A stretch of DNA of 64,000 nucleotides from Lachnospiraceae bacterium. GTDB lineage: Bacteria; Bacillota; Clostridia; Lachnospirales; Lachnospiraceae. Every line of letters starts with the position of its first letter. Position 1 is the first letter of the stretch. Position numbers and translations under genes: made by a program. The DNA lies in NCBI GenBank assembly GCA_017484135.1, contig JAFUTQ010000059.1, positions 79,414 through 143,413 of the forward strand, in the 5' to 3' direction. Positions 9,627 to 17,217 of the stretch are shown here, in pieces. The notes under the pieces were generated by a model that saw only the letters and a list, made by a program, of their open reading frames with translations, did not search any database and was not told where the DNA came from.

Positions 9627-11807
9627 TTAGGTAGCTTCATTCTGAAGCACTTCCGTCAACGTGCTTATCATATGATTCGCATCAATCGGCTTGGCAATGT
9701 GTCCGTTCATCCCGGCATCACGCGCCTTTTGTACATCCTCCGAAAACGCATTCGCCGTCATCGCAATGATCGGAATATTCGATATAGCAGAATCCGGCAG
9801 CCTTCTGATTGCCCTTGCCGCGTCATATCCGTTCATGACAGGCATCTGAATGTCCATGAGAACAGCGTCAAAATGCCCCGGCTCCGCGGCAGAAACCTTT
9901 TCCACCGCCTCCTGTCCGTTTACGGCAACCTCGACCGCAAATCCGTTGTTCTGCAAAAGCATCGTTGCAATCTCCCGGTTGATTTCCATATCCTCCACAA
10001 GAAGAAGCCTCCTGTTTTTGACATCCGGTTTCAAATCCCCGGATTTCTTTTTCTCATTTTTTTTCTTTTCCGGTGCTTGCTCCAGAAGCCGGAAGGAAAG
10101 ATGGACAACAAATTCCGTTCCCGCTCCCGGCGCTGTGTGTACCGAGATATCCCCGCCCATCATATCTACAATGCTTTTTGTGATCGCCATACCAAGACCC
10201 GTACCCTGAATGCCGCTGACGGTCGATGTGCGTTCCCGCTCAAATGCTTCAAACACCTTCGCAGCAAACTCCTCCGTCATTCCGATTCCGCTGTCCTTGA
10301 CGGAAAGCTCATACCCTGCGGTTCCCTCAGCTTCACTTTGCGTCTGTGTCAGCACGACCGAAACGCTGCCGTCTTCCGGGGTAAATTTGTAGGCATTGCT
10401 GACCAGATTCAGAAGGACTCTGTTCAGTCGGTTCTCATCGCAGTATACTGCCTTGTTTCGTATGTGTTCATAGTCCACCGTATAATGGATTCTCTTTTCC
10501 TTCATCTGTGTCGCGAACATATCGCGGAGACCGCCCATGATCTTTTCCAGATCTGCAGGCACATCCTCCAGCTCCATTTTCCCACTCTCAATCCTGCTCA
10601 TCTCCAGTACGTCATTGATCAGCGCAAGCAGGTGCTGGCTTGACCCTTTGATCTTTTTGAGATATTGTTTCATTTCCGGAAGACTTTTCTCCCCCTGCTC
10701 CGCAAGGTTCGTATATCCGATAATGGCATTCATCGGCGTCCGGATATCATGGGACATATTGGAAAGAAACACACTTTTGGCCCTGCTGCTTTCCTCTGCC
10801 TTTTCTTTCGCCCAAAGCAGCTCCTCCTTCTGCCGGTCTATGATTTCAAGCTTTTCCTGAAGTTCCTTGGAATACGCATCCTTCTCCCTCATGTTTCTGC
10901 TTTGCAATATCAGAAATGCCACCAGAAACGCCACCAGAATCAGGATTGCAAAAAAGACCGCCCCAACCCACGGATGGCTTTTGATCATCCCTTTCAAAGT
11001 CATGCTCTGGTACCGGTGGCTGACCCATTTCCGGTCCAGTTCATTGAGCCGGCCTTCCTTTTGCATGTCACTGATTACCTCATCCATGCGAGCCTTCAGC
11101 TCCTCATTTTCCGGGGAAAGGGCAATCGCCCCGTAGACATGGCTGACGGCATAGCTTGGCATCACATCGGTCAGGTTCGTTTTGTTTAAGAATACACTGC
11201 CCACCTGTATGGGGCAGATAGCAAACTCATACTCGCCGCTTTTCAGTCCCTCAAAAACCTCAGCGTAGGAATCCAGATAGGTAATTCCGTCCCCCAATTC
11301 CAGCTCGGGGAGCTGATGGAGTGAAACGACCCGTCTCCCGTACAGCTCTGCAACAGACGAAACGGATTCCCGCCCGTAAACAACATACTGTTTCTCAAAG
11401 GTCGGAATCGTCGCAATCATGCCGCTGCTTTCTGTCACAAGATCTGTCTCCATGTTCAGTATGGCATCCGCATCTCCGGCGAGAAGACGCTCGTTTGCAC
11501 TTGTCCAGTCCATCAGCTCCAGATCGAGATTCATCTGAAGCCGATTTGCAATCTCGGCAATCAGCTCCACATCCAGACCGGCATATTCTCCATTGTCGTC
11601 CACATAAGAAAACGGCTCATAATCAATATCCGTAACGACACGCAGAGTCTCTTCATAGCTGTTGTCCGCATGAACCGTTACCGTCGGTTCCGGCTTAAAA
11701 GCGTCTGACAGATACAGAAAAATACATAACATAACTGCCAAAAGCACCACAAGACAGCTTCCGCCTATGAGCAATATATTCCGTTTTGAATCATTTCCCC
11801 GCATCAT
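9627..11807 (-). CDS. Hybrid sensor histidine kinase with periplasmic solute-binding sensor
   Basis: A 726-aa kinase. After an N-terminal membrane anchor comes a bacterial SBP family 3 sensor (starting ETLRVVTDIDYEPFSYVD), a second membrane segment near residue 295, a coiled coil, HisKA (SHDIRTPMNA, phospho-His), HATPase (NAYKF, DSGIGM, GTGLGMAI) and a C-terminal REC (LLVEDMEINRE, LMDIQMP). The extracellular ligand is probably a small molecule such as an amino acid. The ATG at 11807 follows GGGAGGT by 10 nt. The downstream EAL protein is its likely partner. Confidence 0.92.
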   Translation of the reverse strand: MMRGNDSKRNILLIGGSCLVVLLAVMLCIFLYLSDAFKPEPTVTVHADNSYEETLRVVTDIDYEPFSYVDDNGEYAGLDVELIAEIANRLQMNLDLELMDWTSANERLLAGDADAILNMETDLVTESSGMIATIPTFEKQYVVYGRESVSSVAELYGRRVVSLHQLPELELGDGITYLDSYAEVFEGLKSGEYEFAICPIQVGSVFLNKTNLTDVMPSYAVSHVYGAIALSPENEELKARMDEVISDMQKEGRLNELDRKWVSHRYQSMTLKGMIKSHPWVGAVFFAILILVAFLVAFLILQSRNMREKDAYSKELQEKLEIIDRQKEELLWAKEKAEESSRAKSVFLSNMSHDIRTPMNAIIGYTNLAEQGEKSLPEMKQYLKKIKGSSQHLLALINDVLEMSRIESGKMELEDVPADLEKIMGGLRDMFATQMKEKRIHYTVDYEHIRNKAVYCDENRLNRVLLNLVSNAYKFTPEDGSVSVVLTQTQSEAEGTAGYELSVKDSGIGMTEEFAAKVFEAFERERTSTVSGIQGTGLGMAITKSIVDMMGGDISVHTAPGAGTEFVVHLSFRLLEQAPEKKKNEKKKSGDLKPDVKNRRLLLVEDMEINREIATMLLQNNGFAVEVAVNGQEAVEKVSAAEPGHFDAVLMDIQMPVMNGYDAARAIRRLPDSAISNIPIIAMTANAFSEDVQKARDAGMNGHIAKPIDANHMISTLTEVLQNEAT

Positions 11808-11856
11808 CCCGCGTCGCACCTCCCATGCTGTCTGCAAAAGCAAACTGTATCAGACA

Positions 11857-11885
11857 ATTATAACAAGTTTGTCGGATAAAATCAA
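11857..11885 (-). promoter_or_regulatory. Promoter of the kinase-EAL-trkA-trkH operon
   Basis: Read on the minus strand: TTGATT (11885-11880), 17-bp spacer, TATAAT (11862-11857), about 50 nt before the kinase ATG. Confidence 0.7.
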
Positions 11886-11913
11886 CGCGTCATGTGAAAT
11901 CGTATCGTCTGCA

Positions 11914-11942
11914 TTGAAAAATCAAGATGCCTGTGCTATCGT
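11914..11942 (+). promoter_or_regulatory. Candidate promoter of the response regulator gene
   Basis: TTGAAA at 11914-11919, 17-bp spacer, TATCGT at 11937-11942, about 32 nt before the ATG at 11975. It is divergent from the kinase promoter. Confidence 0.5.
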
Positions 11943-11974
11943 AAAGCCATCTGTTTGATTATGGGAGCGAAAAA

Positions 11975-12652
11975 ATGGCAAAAACAATTTTAATCATTGA
12001 GGATGATGTGGAAATCAACGATATGCTGCGGATTCTGCTCCGTCAGAACGGCTATGAGACAATCAGCGCCTATTCGGGCACCGAAGGAATTCTCGCACAT
12101 AGCAGCAAGGTTGATCTGATTCTTTTGGATCTCATGCTGCCGGGGAAAAGCGGCGAGGATATTATCTCTGAGCTGAAGGCAAAGCACCCGGTACCGATTC
12201 TTGTCATGAGTGCGCTTCACGAGGTATCGAAAAAGGTGGAGCTGTTTTCTCTTGGCGCCGATGATTATGTGACCAAGCCCTTTCACAACGAGGAGCTGCT
12301 TGCCAGAATCGCGGTTCGTCTGAAAAATAATCGCGCTCCTTCTTCCTCCGATCTGCTTACCTTCCGGGAGCTTGTGTTGAATCCGGCCGACTTTTCCGTT
12401 TCCTGCAACGGCAGACCGATCGAGCTTTCCAGACATGAATTTGCCCTGCTGCAGCTTCTGATGGAGAATTCGAACCGCACCTGTACGAAAAGCATGATCT
12501 ATGACACGGTGTGGGATTATGAAAATTCTGCCGATGACAATACGCTGAATGTGCATATCAGTAAGCTGCGGAAAAAGTTAAAGGAGTGCGCTCCGGGGAC
12601 GGATTACATTGAGACGGTGTGGGGAATCGGGTATCGTCTGAAAAAAAATTGA
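11975..12652 (+). CDS. OmpR-family response regulator
   Basis: A 225-aa two-component regulator. REC domain with IIEDD, phospho-Asp in LLDLMLPG and the KPF lysine motif; the C-terminal winged helix ends ADDNTLNVHISKLRKKL and ETVWGIGYRL. It lies upstream of an ABC transporter and a small histidine kinase, an arrangement like peptide-antibiotic sensing and detoxification modules. A structured repeat lies between it and the transporter genes, so they are probably separate transcripts. The four TTTAAG boxes at 12811-12851 are its likely targets. Confidence 0.92.
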   Translation: MAKTILIIEDDVEINDMLRILLRQNGYETISAYSGTEGILAHSSKVDLILLDLMLPGKSGEDIISELKAKHPVPILVMSALHEVSKKVELFSLGADDYVTKPFHNEELLARIAVRLKNNRAPSSSDLLTFRELVLNPADFSVSCNGRPIELSRHEFALLQLLMENSNRTCTKSMIYDTVWDYENSADDNTLNVHISKLRKKLKECAPGTDYIETVWGIGYRLKKN

Positions 12653-12657
12653 GTTCT

Positions 12658-12801
12658 GGACGCTGTCGGCACGATGGGTTATTCTTCCGGGCACGCTCTC
12701 GCTACGCGAAAAACGTAGCGGTACTAGGCTTGCAAAATACGCAAGCCAAGAACCGACGTTTTTCAAGTGCCCCGAAGAATAACCCATCGTGCCGACAGCT
12801 G
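12658..12801. repeat. Structured dispersed repeat, family A copy 1
   Basis: A 144-bp element. A perfect 26-bp outer stem (12662-12687 with 12774-12799) encloses an 86-bp core shared with the copy at 27367. The core contains a GCTACG/CGTAGC hairpin and a GGCTTGC/GCAAGCC hairpin. The outer stem sequence differs from copy 2 beyond its first bases, yet pairs fully. No protein-coding potential is seen. Confidence 0.85.
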
Positions 12802-12810
12802 TCAAATTTC

Positions 12811-12866
12811 TTTAAGAGTTTTTTAAGATTTGATTTAAGGGTTTTTTTAAGATTTCCTGCTACGAT
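12811..12866 (+). promoter_or_regulatory. Four TTTAAG direct repeats upstream of the ABC transporter operon
   Basis: TTTAAG starts at 12811, 12822, 12834 and 12846, spaced 11, 12 and 12 bp, close to one helical turn. A -10-like TACGAT follows at 12861-12866 with no good -35, as in promoters activated by a phosphorylated OmpR-family regulator. The neighbouring regulator at 11975 is the obvious candidate. Confidence 0.6.
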
Positions 12867-12906
12867 GGAGTTATGAACGAAAATCAGTGTACAGGAGGTT
12901 GCAGCT

Positions 12907-13824
12907 ATGCGTGAAGCTGTTCTGCAGACGACAAAGCTCTGCAAGCGATACAAAAATTTTGCAGCACTTGACCATGTGGATCTGACAGTTTACCGGGGAG
13001 ACATTTACGGACTGATCGGAAGAAACGGCGCAGGCAAGACCACGATCATGAAGATTGCCACCGGTCTGGCATCTCCGTCGGAGGGCACCTATGCGCTGTT
13101 TGGCAAAACGGGCGCTGAGGCGGACAAACAGAAAACCCGGATCGGGTGTCTGATCGAAAATCCGGCATTTTTCGGCAATCTGACCGCCTATGAGAATCTG
13201 CGCTACTACTGCTATCAGAAGGGAATTACAGATTTAAAGCAGATTGATGAGGCGCTGGATCTGGTACAGCTTACCGATGTAAAGAACAAAAAATTCCGCA
13301 AATTTTCTCTGGGAATGAAGCAGCGGCTGGGCATTGCGTTTGCGATGCTGGACAACCCGGATCTCGTGATTTTGGACGAGCCCATCAACGGGCTGGATCC
13401 CATCGGAATCAACGAGCTGCGCAGCACCTTTCTCCGGCTCAATCAGGAACGGGGCATCACGCTGATCATTTCCAGCCATATTCTGACCGAGCTGTATGCG
13501 GTGGCAAACCGTTTTCTCTTTATTGACAAGGGAAGGGTTCTGGCAGAGATTACCAAGGAGGAGCTGGATCTTGCATGCAGCCGCTGTCTGGTGATCAAGA
13601 CAGACAATACCAGACAGACTGCCACCGTACTTGAAGACCAGCTTCATATCACAGACTACAAGGTCATCGACAGCGGAGAAATCCGCGTTTACGAGGAAAC
13701 CGTAAAGCCGGATGAATTGAATAAGGTGCTAATTCAAAACGGCGTAAATATATCCGGCATCTTTGAATCCGGCGTATCACTGGAAGACTATTTCAAGCAG
13801 TTGATTGAGGAGGAAGCCCAATGA
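12907..13824 (+). CDS. ABC transporter ATP-binding protein (BcrA-like)
   Basis: A 305-aa ATPase with Walker A GRNGAGKT, signature FSLGMKQR, Walker B LVILDEP and H-loop SSHILTE, of the type that pairs with ABC-2 permeases for antibiotic peptide export or lipid handling. AGGAGG precedes the ATG. Its last codons (Glu-Glu-Glu-Ala-Gln-stop) are read from the Shine-Dalgarno part of a family C repeat, and its TGA overlaps an ATG in that repeat. The original C-terminus may have been changed by the repeat. Confidence 0.92.
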   Translation: MREAVLQTTKLCKRYKNFAALDHVDLTVYRGDIYGLIGRNGAGKTTIMKIATGLASPSEGTYALFGKTGAEADKQKTRIGCLIENPAFFGNLTAYENLRYYCYQKGITDLKQIDEALDLVQLTDVKNKKFRKFSLGMKQRLGIAFAMLDNPDLVILDEPINGLDPIGINELRSTFLRLNQERGITLIISSHILTELYAVANRFLFIDKGRVLAEITKEELDLACSRCLVIKTDNTRQTATVLEDQLHITDYKVIDSGEIRVYEETVKPDELNKVLIQNGVNISGIFESGVSLEDYFKQLIEEEAQ

Positions 13825-13901
13825 GCGTAGCTCATTTTAGGATGGCTTCCGACGACCTGGCAGGTGGCGCGAAGCGACGCGTGCCGTTTCATAATTTATT
13901 T
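13808..13901 (+). repeat. Intercistronic RBS-linker repeat, family C copy 1
   Basis: A 94-bp unit running from AGGAGGAAGCCCAATGA to the next AGGAGGAA at 13902. It holds the hairpin AATGAGC-GTA-GCTCATT around its ATG (13821), and a GGAAGCC segment that can pair with GGCTTCC about 25 nt later and cover the Shine-Dalgarno. A 33-codon ORF (13821-13922) begins in the ATPase stop and overlaps the permease start at 13915. Confidence 0.85.
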
Positions 13902-13914
13902 AGGAGGAAACCTA

Positions 13915-14679
13915 ATGATTAATATGATAAAAGCGGATCTTTACCGCATGTTAAAAAGCAAAGGAATGTGGTTTTTCTGGGGTGCTCTCATACTGACCTA
14001 TCTTGTAACACTTGTGTATAAGCAGGCCGGCGGCATTAACCTCGGAGGACCGTCTCTGGATTCTTCTGCGTATAAAATGGATATCCAGATGGTTGCCCAT
14101 AATTTTACCTATTACTATCTGTTCATTATCCCTGCATTCTGCATCATTACCGCTGATTTTTCGGCAAAAACCATCAAGAACACGATTACCTCGGCCATCA
14201 GCAGAAAGCAGTATTTCATTACAAAATTTTCGTTTACCGAGCTGTTTCATGTTGCGGTCTTTCTTTTGGGCAACCTTTTGTTTTATCTGGTGAATCGGCT
14301 GGTAAACGGAACGGACTATGCTTCGTCCTTTTCGACGTTTTTTCAGCCAGTCCTGCTGCAGCTTCCGCTCATCATCGGCTTTACTGCTTTATTTATCCTG
14401 CTTGCCTTTGTCCTAAACAAGGCTTCTTTATTCAACTCGATTACCATCATCGCGCCGCTGCTGTACGCAACGATCTCTCTGGTGCTCTACGGGATTGAAG
14501 GGACGAAGGACTTCGCCGAGAAAATTCTGCTCAAATACGAGCTCAACTACATGCTCCAGCTGCTTGCCACGGACTGCACCGCAAAATACAGAAATACCTG
14601 CCTGCTGGTCGGTGCCGGGCTCACGATTCTCTCGTTTTTGTTGGGCTACCTCTGGTTCACCCGCCATGAACTGGATTAG
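13915..14679 (+). CDS. ABC-2 type transporter permease
   Basis: A 254-aa integral membrane protein with about six hydrophobic segments (first at residues 20-40, last near the C-terminus), partner of the ATPase at 12907. The ATG at 13915 is chosen because AGGAGGAAACC stands 3-5 nt before it; an in-frame upstream start at 13864 would read into the repeat. Family C repeats lie on both sides, so the gene is bracketed by cassette copies. The substrate is unknown; a peptide antibiotic is inferred from context only. Confidence 0.85.
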   Translation: MINMIKADLYRMLKSKGMWFFWGALILTYLVTLVYKQAGGINLGGPSLDSSAYKMDIQMVAHNFTYYYLFIIPAFCIITADFSAKTIKNTITSAISRKQYFITKFSFTELFHVAVFLLGNLLFYLVNRLVNGTDYASSFSTFFQPVLLQLPLIIGFTALFILLAFVLNKASLFNSITIIAPLLYATISLVLYGIEGTKDFAEKILLKYELNYMLQLLATDCTAKYRNTCLLVGAGLTILSFLLGYLWFTRHELD

Positions 14680-14771
14680 AGGAGGAAGCCCAATGAGCGT
14701 AGCTCATTTTAGGATGACTTCCGACGACCTGGCAGGTGACGCGCAGCGGCGCGTGCCGTTACATCTTATTT
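14680..14771 (+). repeat. RBS-linker repeat, family C copy 2
   Basis: A 92-bp unit immediately after the permease TAG. Its ATG at 14693 opens a 26-codon ORF ending at 14773 (MSVAHFRMTSDDLAG...). It is in tandem with copy 3, differing mainly by one base (ACT for GCT). Confidence 0.85.
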
Positions 14772-14863
14772 AGGAGGAAGCCCAATGAGCGTAGCTCATT
14801 TTAGGATGGCTTCCGACGACCTGGCAGGTGACGCGCAGCGGCGCGTGCCGTTACATCTTATTT
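14772..14863 (+). repeat. RBS-linker repeat, family C copy 3
   Basis: Second tandem 92-bp unit; its ATG at 14785 opens a 26-codon ORF ending at 14865. The following AGGAGGAAACCCAATGA supplies the ribosome-binding site and start of the histidine kinase at 14877. Confidence 0.85.
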
Positions 14864-14876
14864 AGGAGGAAACCCA

Positions 14877-15758
14877 ATGACACTGCTGATTGTGATTCTT
14901 TCCATGCTTGTCGGCGTACCGCTGCTGCTCCTTTTTCTGCATCGCTATGAAACCCGGAATCTCGCAAGACAGCTGCGCATGCTGCGGGAACTGGATACCA
15001 ACCAGCAGCTTCATTCCCTGCACGGCACGGCGGACGTACTGATTAACGAAATCAACCTTCTGCTGAAGGAGCTGCACAAGCAGCAGGCAAACTATCAGCA
15101 GAAGGTTCATGCATTGGAGCAGATGCTGACCAATCTTTCTCATGATCTGCGCACACCGCTTACCTCTGCCATGGGATATGTCAGCATTTTACGAAGTTGT
15201 GAGCTCTCCCGGGAAGAAATTGAACGGGAGCTTACCATCGTGGAGAATCGCCTTTCCCATCTCGAAGAACTGATCAATTCTTTTTTTGAATTTTCCAAGG
15301 TGATATCCTCCGAGAAAAAACCGGAGATGACCGAATTGAATCTGATTGCCATTCTGGAGGAATCGATCGTACATTATTATGATGATTTTACCAGTCAGGG
15401 CAGACAGATTGCGCTCCGCTGCAATGCGCAGCGGCTAACGCTTCTTTCCAACCGGGAAATGCTTTTGCGCATCTTTGACAATCTGATCGGCAATGCCTGG
15501 AAGCACAGCAGCGGGGATCTCACCGTGACGGTAGAGCTTTCCGATGGTCTTGCCCTGCATTTTCAAAACAATGCCGCACAGCCGATTGATACTGCACATA
15601 TCTTTGATGAATTTTACACCACGGATATCTCACGTACGAAAGGGAATACGGGGCTGGGACTGGCCATCGCCAGACAGTTTACGGAACTGCTTGGCGGGCA
15701 GATCTCTGCCACACAGGACAATGAGGTGCTGTGCCTGACGATTCGGTGGGATTTGTAA
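14877..15758 (+). CDS. Small sensor histidine kinase
   Basis: A 293-aa kinase with one N-terminal membrane helix (residues 3-22), a coiled coil, HisKA with SHDLRTPLTS (phospho-His) and HATPase with NAWKHS and GNTGLGLAIA. The lack of a sizeable extracellular domain suggests it senses through the membrane or through the adjacent transporter. It is last in the transporter-kinase operon and pairs with the regulator at 11975. Start and Shine-Dalgarno come from the end of a family C repeat. Confidence 0.9.
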   Translation: MTLLIVILSMLVGVPLLLLFLHRYETRNLARQLRMLRELDTNQQLHSLHGTADVLINEINLLLKELHKQQANYQQKVHALEQMLTNLSHDLRTPLTSAMGYVSILRSCELSREEIERELTIVENRLSHLEELINSFFEFSKVISSEKKPEMTELNLIAILEESIVHYYDDFTSQGRQIALRCNAQRLTLLSNREMLLRIFDNLIGNAWKHSSGDLTVTVELSDGLALHFQNNAAQPIDTAHIFDEFYTTDISRTKGNTGLGLAIARQFTELLGGQISATQDNEVLCLTIRWDL

Positions 15759-15766
15759 CCAAAGTT

Positions 15767-16879
15767 TTACTCAATCAAAATACTCGCACACTTCAGATCG
15801 TTTGCCAGATCATACACAGTTCCACTCTCCATGCCCACAACCACCGGACGCAGCACCGAGCCCTTATTATTTTTTACGACTTTTGCCGTCTCGCCGTTGC
15901 TGAGCTGAACCGTTGAATCCACCGGATAGAGGATCACGCTCGCAAGGAAGCTTTTCATGGAATTAATATCCAGTTCTTCGGTCATCGACATGATCATCTC
16001 GATGGCCGTCCGCTGCGACAGGCCTTTTTTATAGGGGCGCTCTGTCACCAACGCATCATACACATCGACCACAGACAAAATCTTTGCATAAGGTAAAATC
16101 TTCTCCGAAGTTACCCCCATCGGATAGCCTTTTCCGTTCATCTTCTCATGGTGCTGCAGCACCGCGAAGGAAATCATATCCGTTACATCCTTTTTTTCAT
16201 TCAGAATCTGATATCCGAACATAGAATGTTGTTTCATGATTTCAAATTCCTCCGGCTCCAGACGTGCCGGTTTATTCAAAATTTCCAGCGGAACCTTTGA
16301 TTTTCCGATGTCGTGCAACAGACCGGAAATTCCGATATTGTATACATCACTCTGAGACATTCCCATATTTTTTGCGACAATCATCGACATCGTTGCCACA
16401 TCGACGCTGTGCTTAAAGGTATACTCGTCACTGGTTTTTAGCGTTGCGATATCCACCGCAACCGCTTCATTGTCGGTAATGGCTTTCAGCAGATTTTTCG
16501 TTATGTGATTCGAGGTGGAGACAAATTCCGCCGACTCCGTATTGTTATACAAAAACTGCATTCCCTGGGACACACGCTTTTTTACACTCTCTGACAGCTG
16601 CACCTTTGCAGGATCCGGCTCCCGGTTTTTGGCAATATTATTTTTGGCGATTGCGGAAAGCTTTTCGGCTTCCTTGTCTCCGGCATTCGCGGTCTCATCC
16701 TCTTCGCCTTCGGAAACATACACGCCGCTGATGCCCAGTTCCTTCAGGCCATTGATCAGATATTCATCTAAAATGGTTCCTTTTTTGATCAGCACGCGAT
16801 CGATTCGATCCTGAACCGACTGATCGATCCGCATTCCCTTACGCAATTGTTTCGTCTGCACATAATATCGTTTGATCAC
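15767..16879 (-). CDS. HD-GYP domain protein (probable c-di-GMP phosphodiesterase)
   Basis: A 370-aa protein. An N-terminal domain of about 130 residues (LRKGMRIDQSV..., of DUF3391-like type) precedes an HD-GYP domain: HSVDVA, LLHDIGK with the HD pair, and HHEKMNGKGYP with the GYP motif. It should cleave c-di-GMP, so the window has two phosphodiesterases and no intact cyclase. A GTG start at 16879 is chosen because AGGGGTG precedes it by 5 nt; the longer ATG start at 16918 lacks one. It is convergent with the histidine kinase, 8 bp apart. Confidence 0.88.
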   Translation of the reverse strand: MIKRYYVQTKQLRKGMRIDQSVQDRIDRVLIKKGTILDEYLINGLKELGISGVYVSEGEEDETANAGDKEAEKLSAIAKNNIAKNREPDPAKVQLSESVKKRVSQGMQFLYNNTESAEFVSTSNHITKNLLKAITDNEAVAVDIATLKTSDEYTFKHSVDVATMSMIVAKNMGMSQSDVYNIGISGLLHDIGKSKVPLEILNKPARLEPEEFEIMKQHSMFGYQILNEKKDVTDMISFAVLQHHEKMNGKGYPMGVTSEKILPYAKILSVVDVYDALVTERPYKKGLSQRTAIEMIMSMTEELDINSMKSFLASVILYPVDSTVQLSNGETAKVVKNNKGSVLRPVVVGMESGTVYDLANDLKCASILIE

Positions 16880-17013
16880 GTTTTCACCCCTATTCCCGGT
16901 TTTCCCGAAATCAAGCAAAACAAGGGTTTGTCGCCCTTTGAATCATAATTTTATTGTACCATATTCGCTGTGTCTTTTCTATGTTTTTCTGAATAATATA
17001 AATAAAAAAACCA

Positions 17014-17042
17014 TTGACAATCAGTTTTTAAATGAGTATAAT
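17014..17042 (+). promoter_or_regulatory. Promoter of tRNA-Leu(TAA)
   Basis: Perfect consensus: TTGACA at 17014-17019, 17-bp spacer, TATAAT at 17037-17042. Confidence 0.9.
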
Positions 17043-17077
17043 ATATACTGTTCGTGTGAAACAAATCAACCGAATAT

Positions 17078-17161
17078 GCGGAAGTGTCGGAATTGGCAGA
17101 CGAGCAAGACTAAGGATCTTGTGGCAGCAATGTCGTGTGGGTTCAAGTCCCATCTTCCGCA
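17078..17161 (+). tRNA. tRNA-Leu, anticodon TAA
   Basis: Class II tRNA with acceptor GCGGAAG/CTTCCGC, discriminator A, anticodon stem CAAGA/TCTTG with loop CTAAGGA (anticodon TAA, codon UUA), and T-arm GGTTCAAGTCC. CCA is not encoded. Confidence 0.94.
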
Positions 17162-17167
17162 TGACGA

Positions 17168-17195
17168 AAAGCCACATTTTTATGGGGCTTTTTGC
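17168..17195 (+). terminator. Terminator of tRNA-Leu(TAA)
   Basis: AAAGCCACAT and ATGGGGCTTT form a short stem followed by TTTTTG. Confidence 0.75.
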
Positions 17196-17217
17196 TTTCC
17201 TTCATTCCGACAAAATC

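Noticed and set aside
9672-10643. A 323-codon plus-strand frame opposite the hybrid kinase gene
   Set aside because: It is the shadow of a clear kinase gene; no domain, low-complexity basic composition, and no ribosome-binding site.
12658-12801. Family A as a classic MITE or insertion-sequence end
   Set aside because: The terminal stems differ between copies and no target-site duplication is evident; a constant terminal inverted repeat would be expected.
13864-13914. Upstream in-frame start of the ABC permease at 13864
   Set aside because: It would translate the linker repeat; the ATG at 13915 has a strong Shine-Dalgarno and begins the membrane protein properly.
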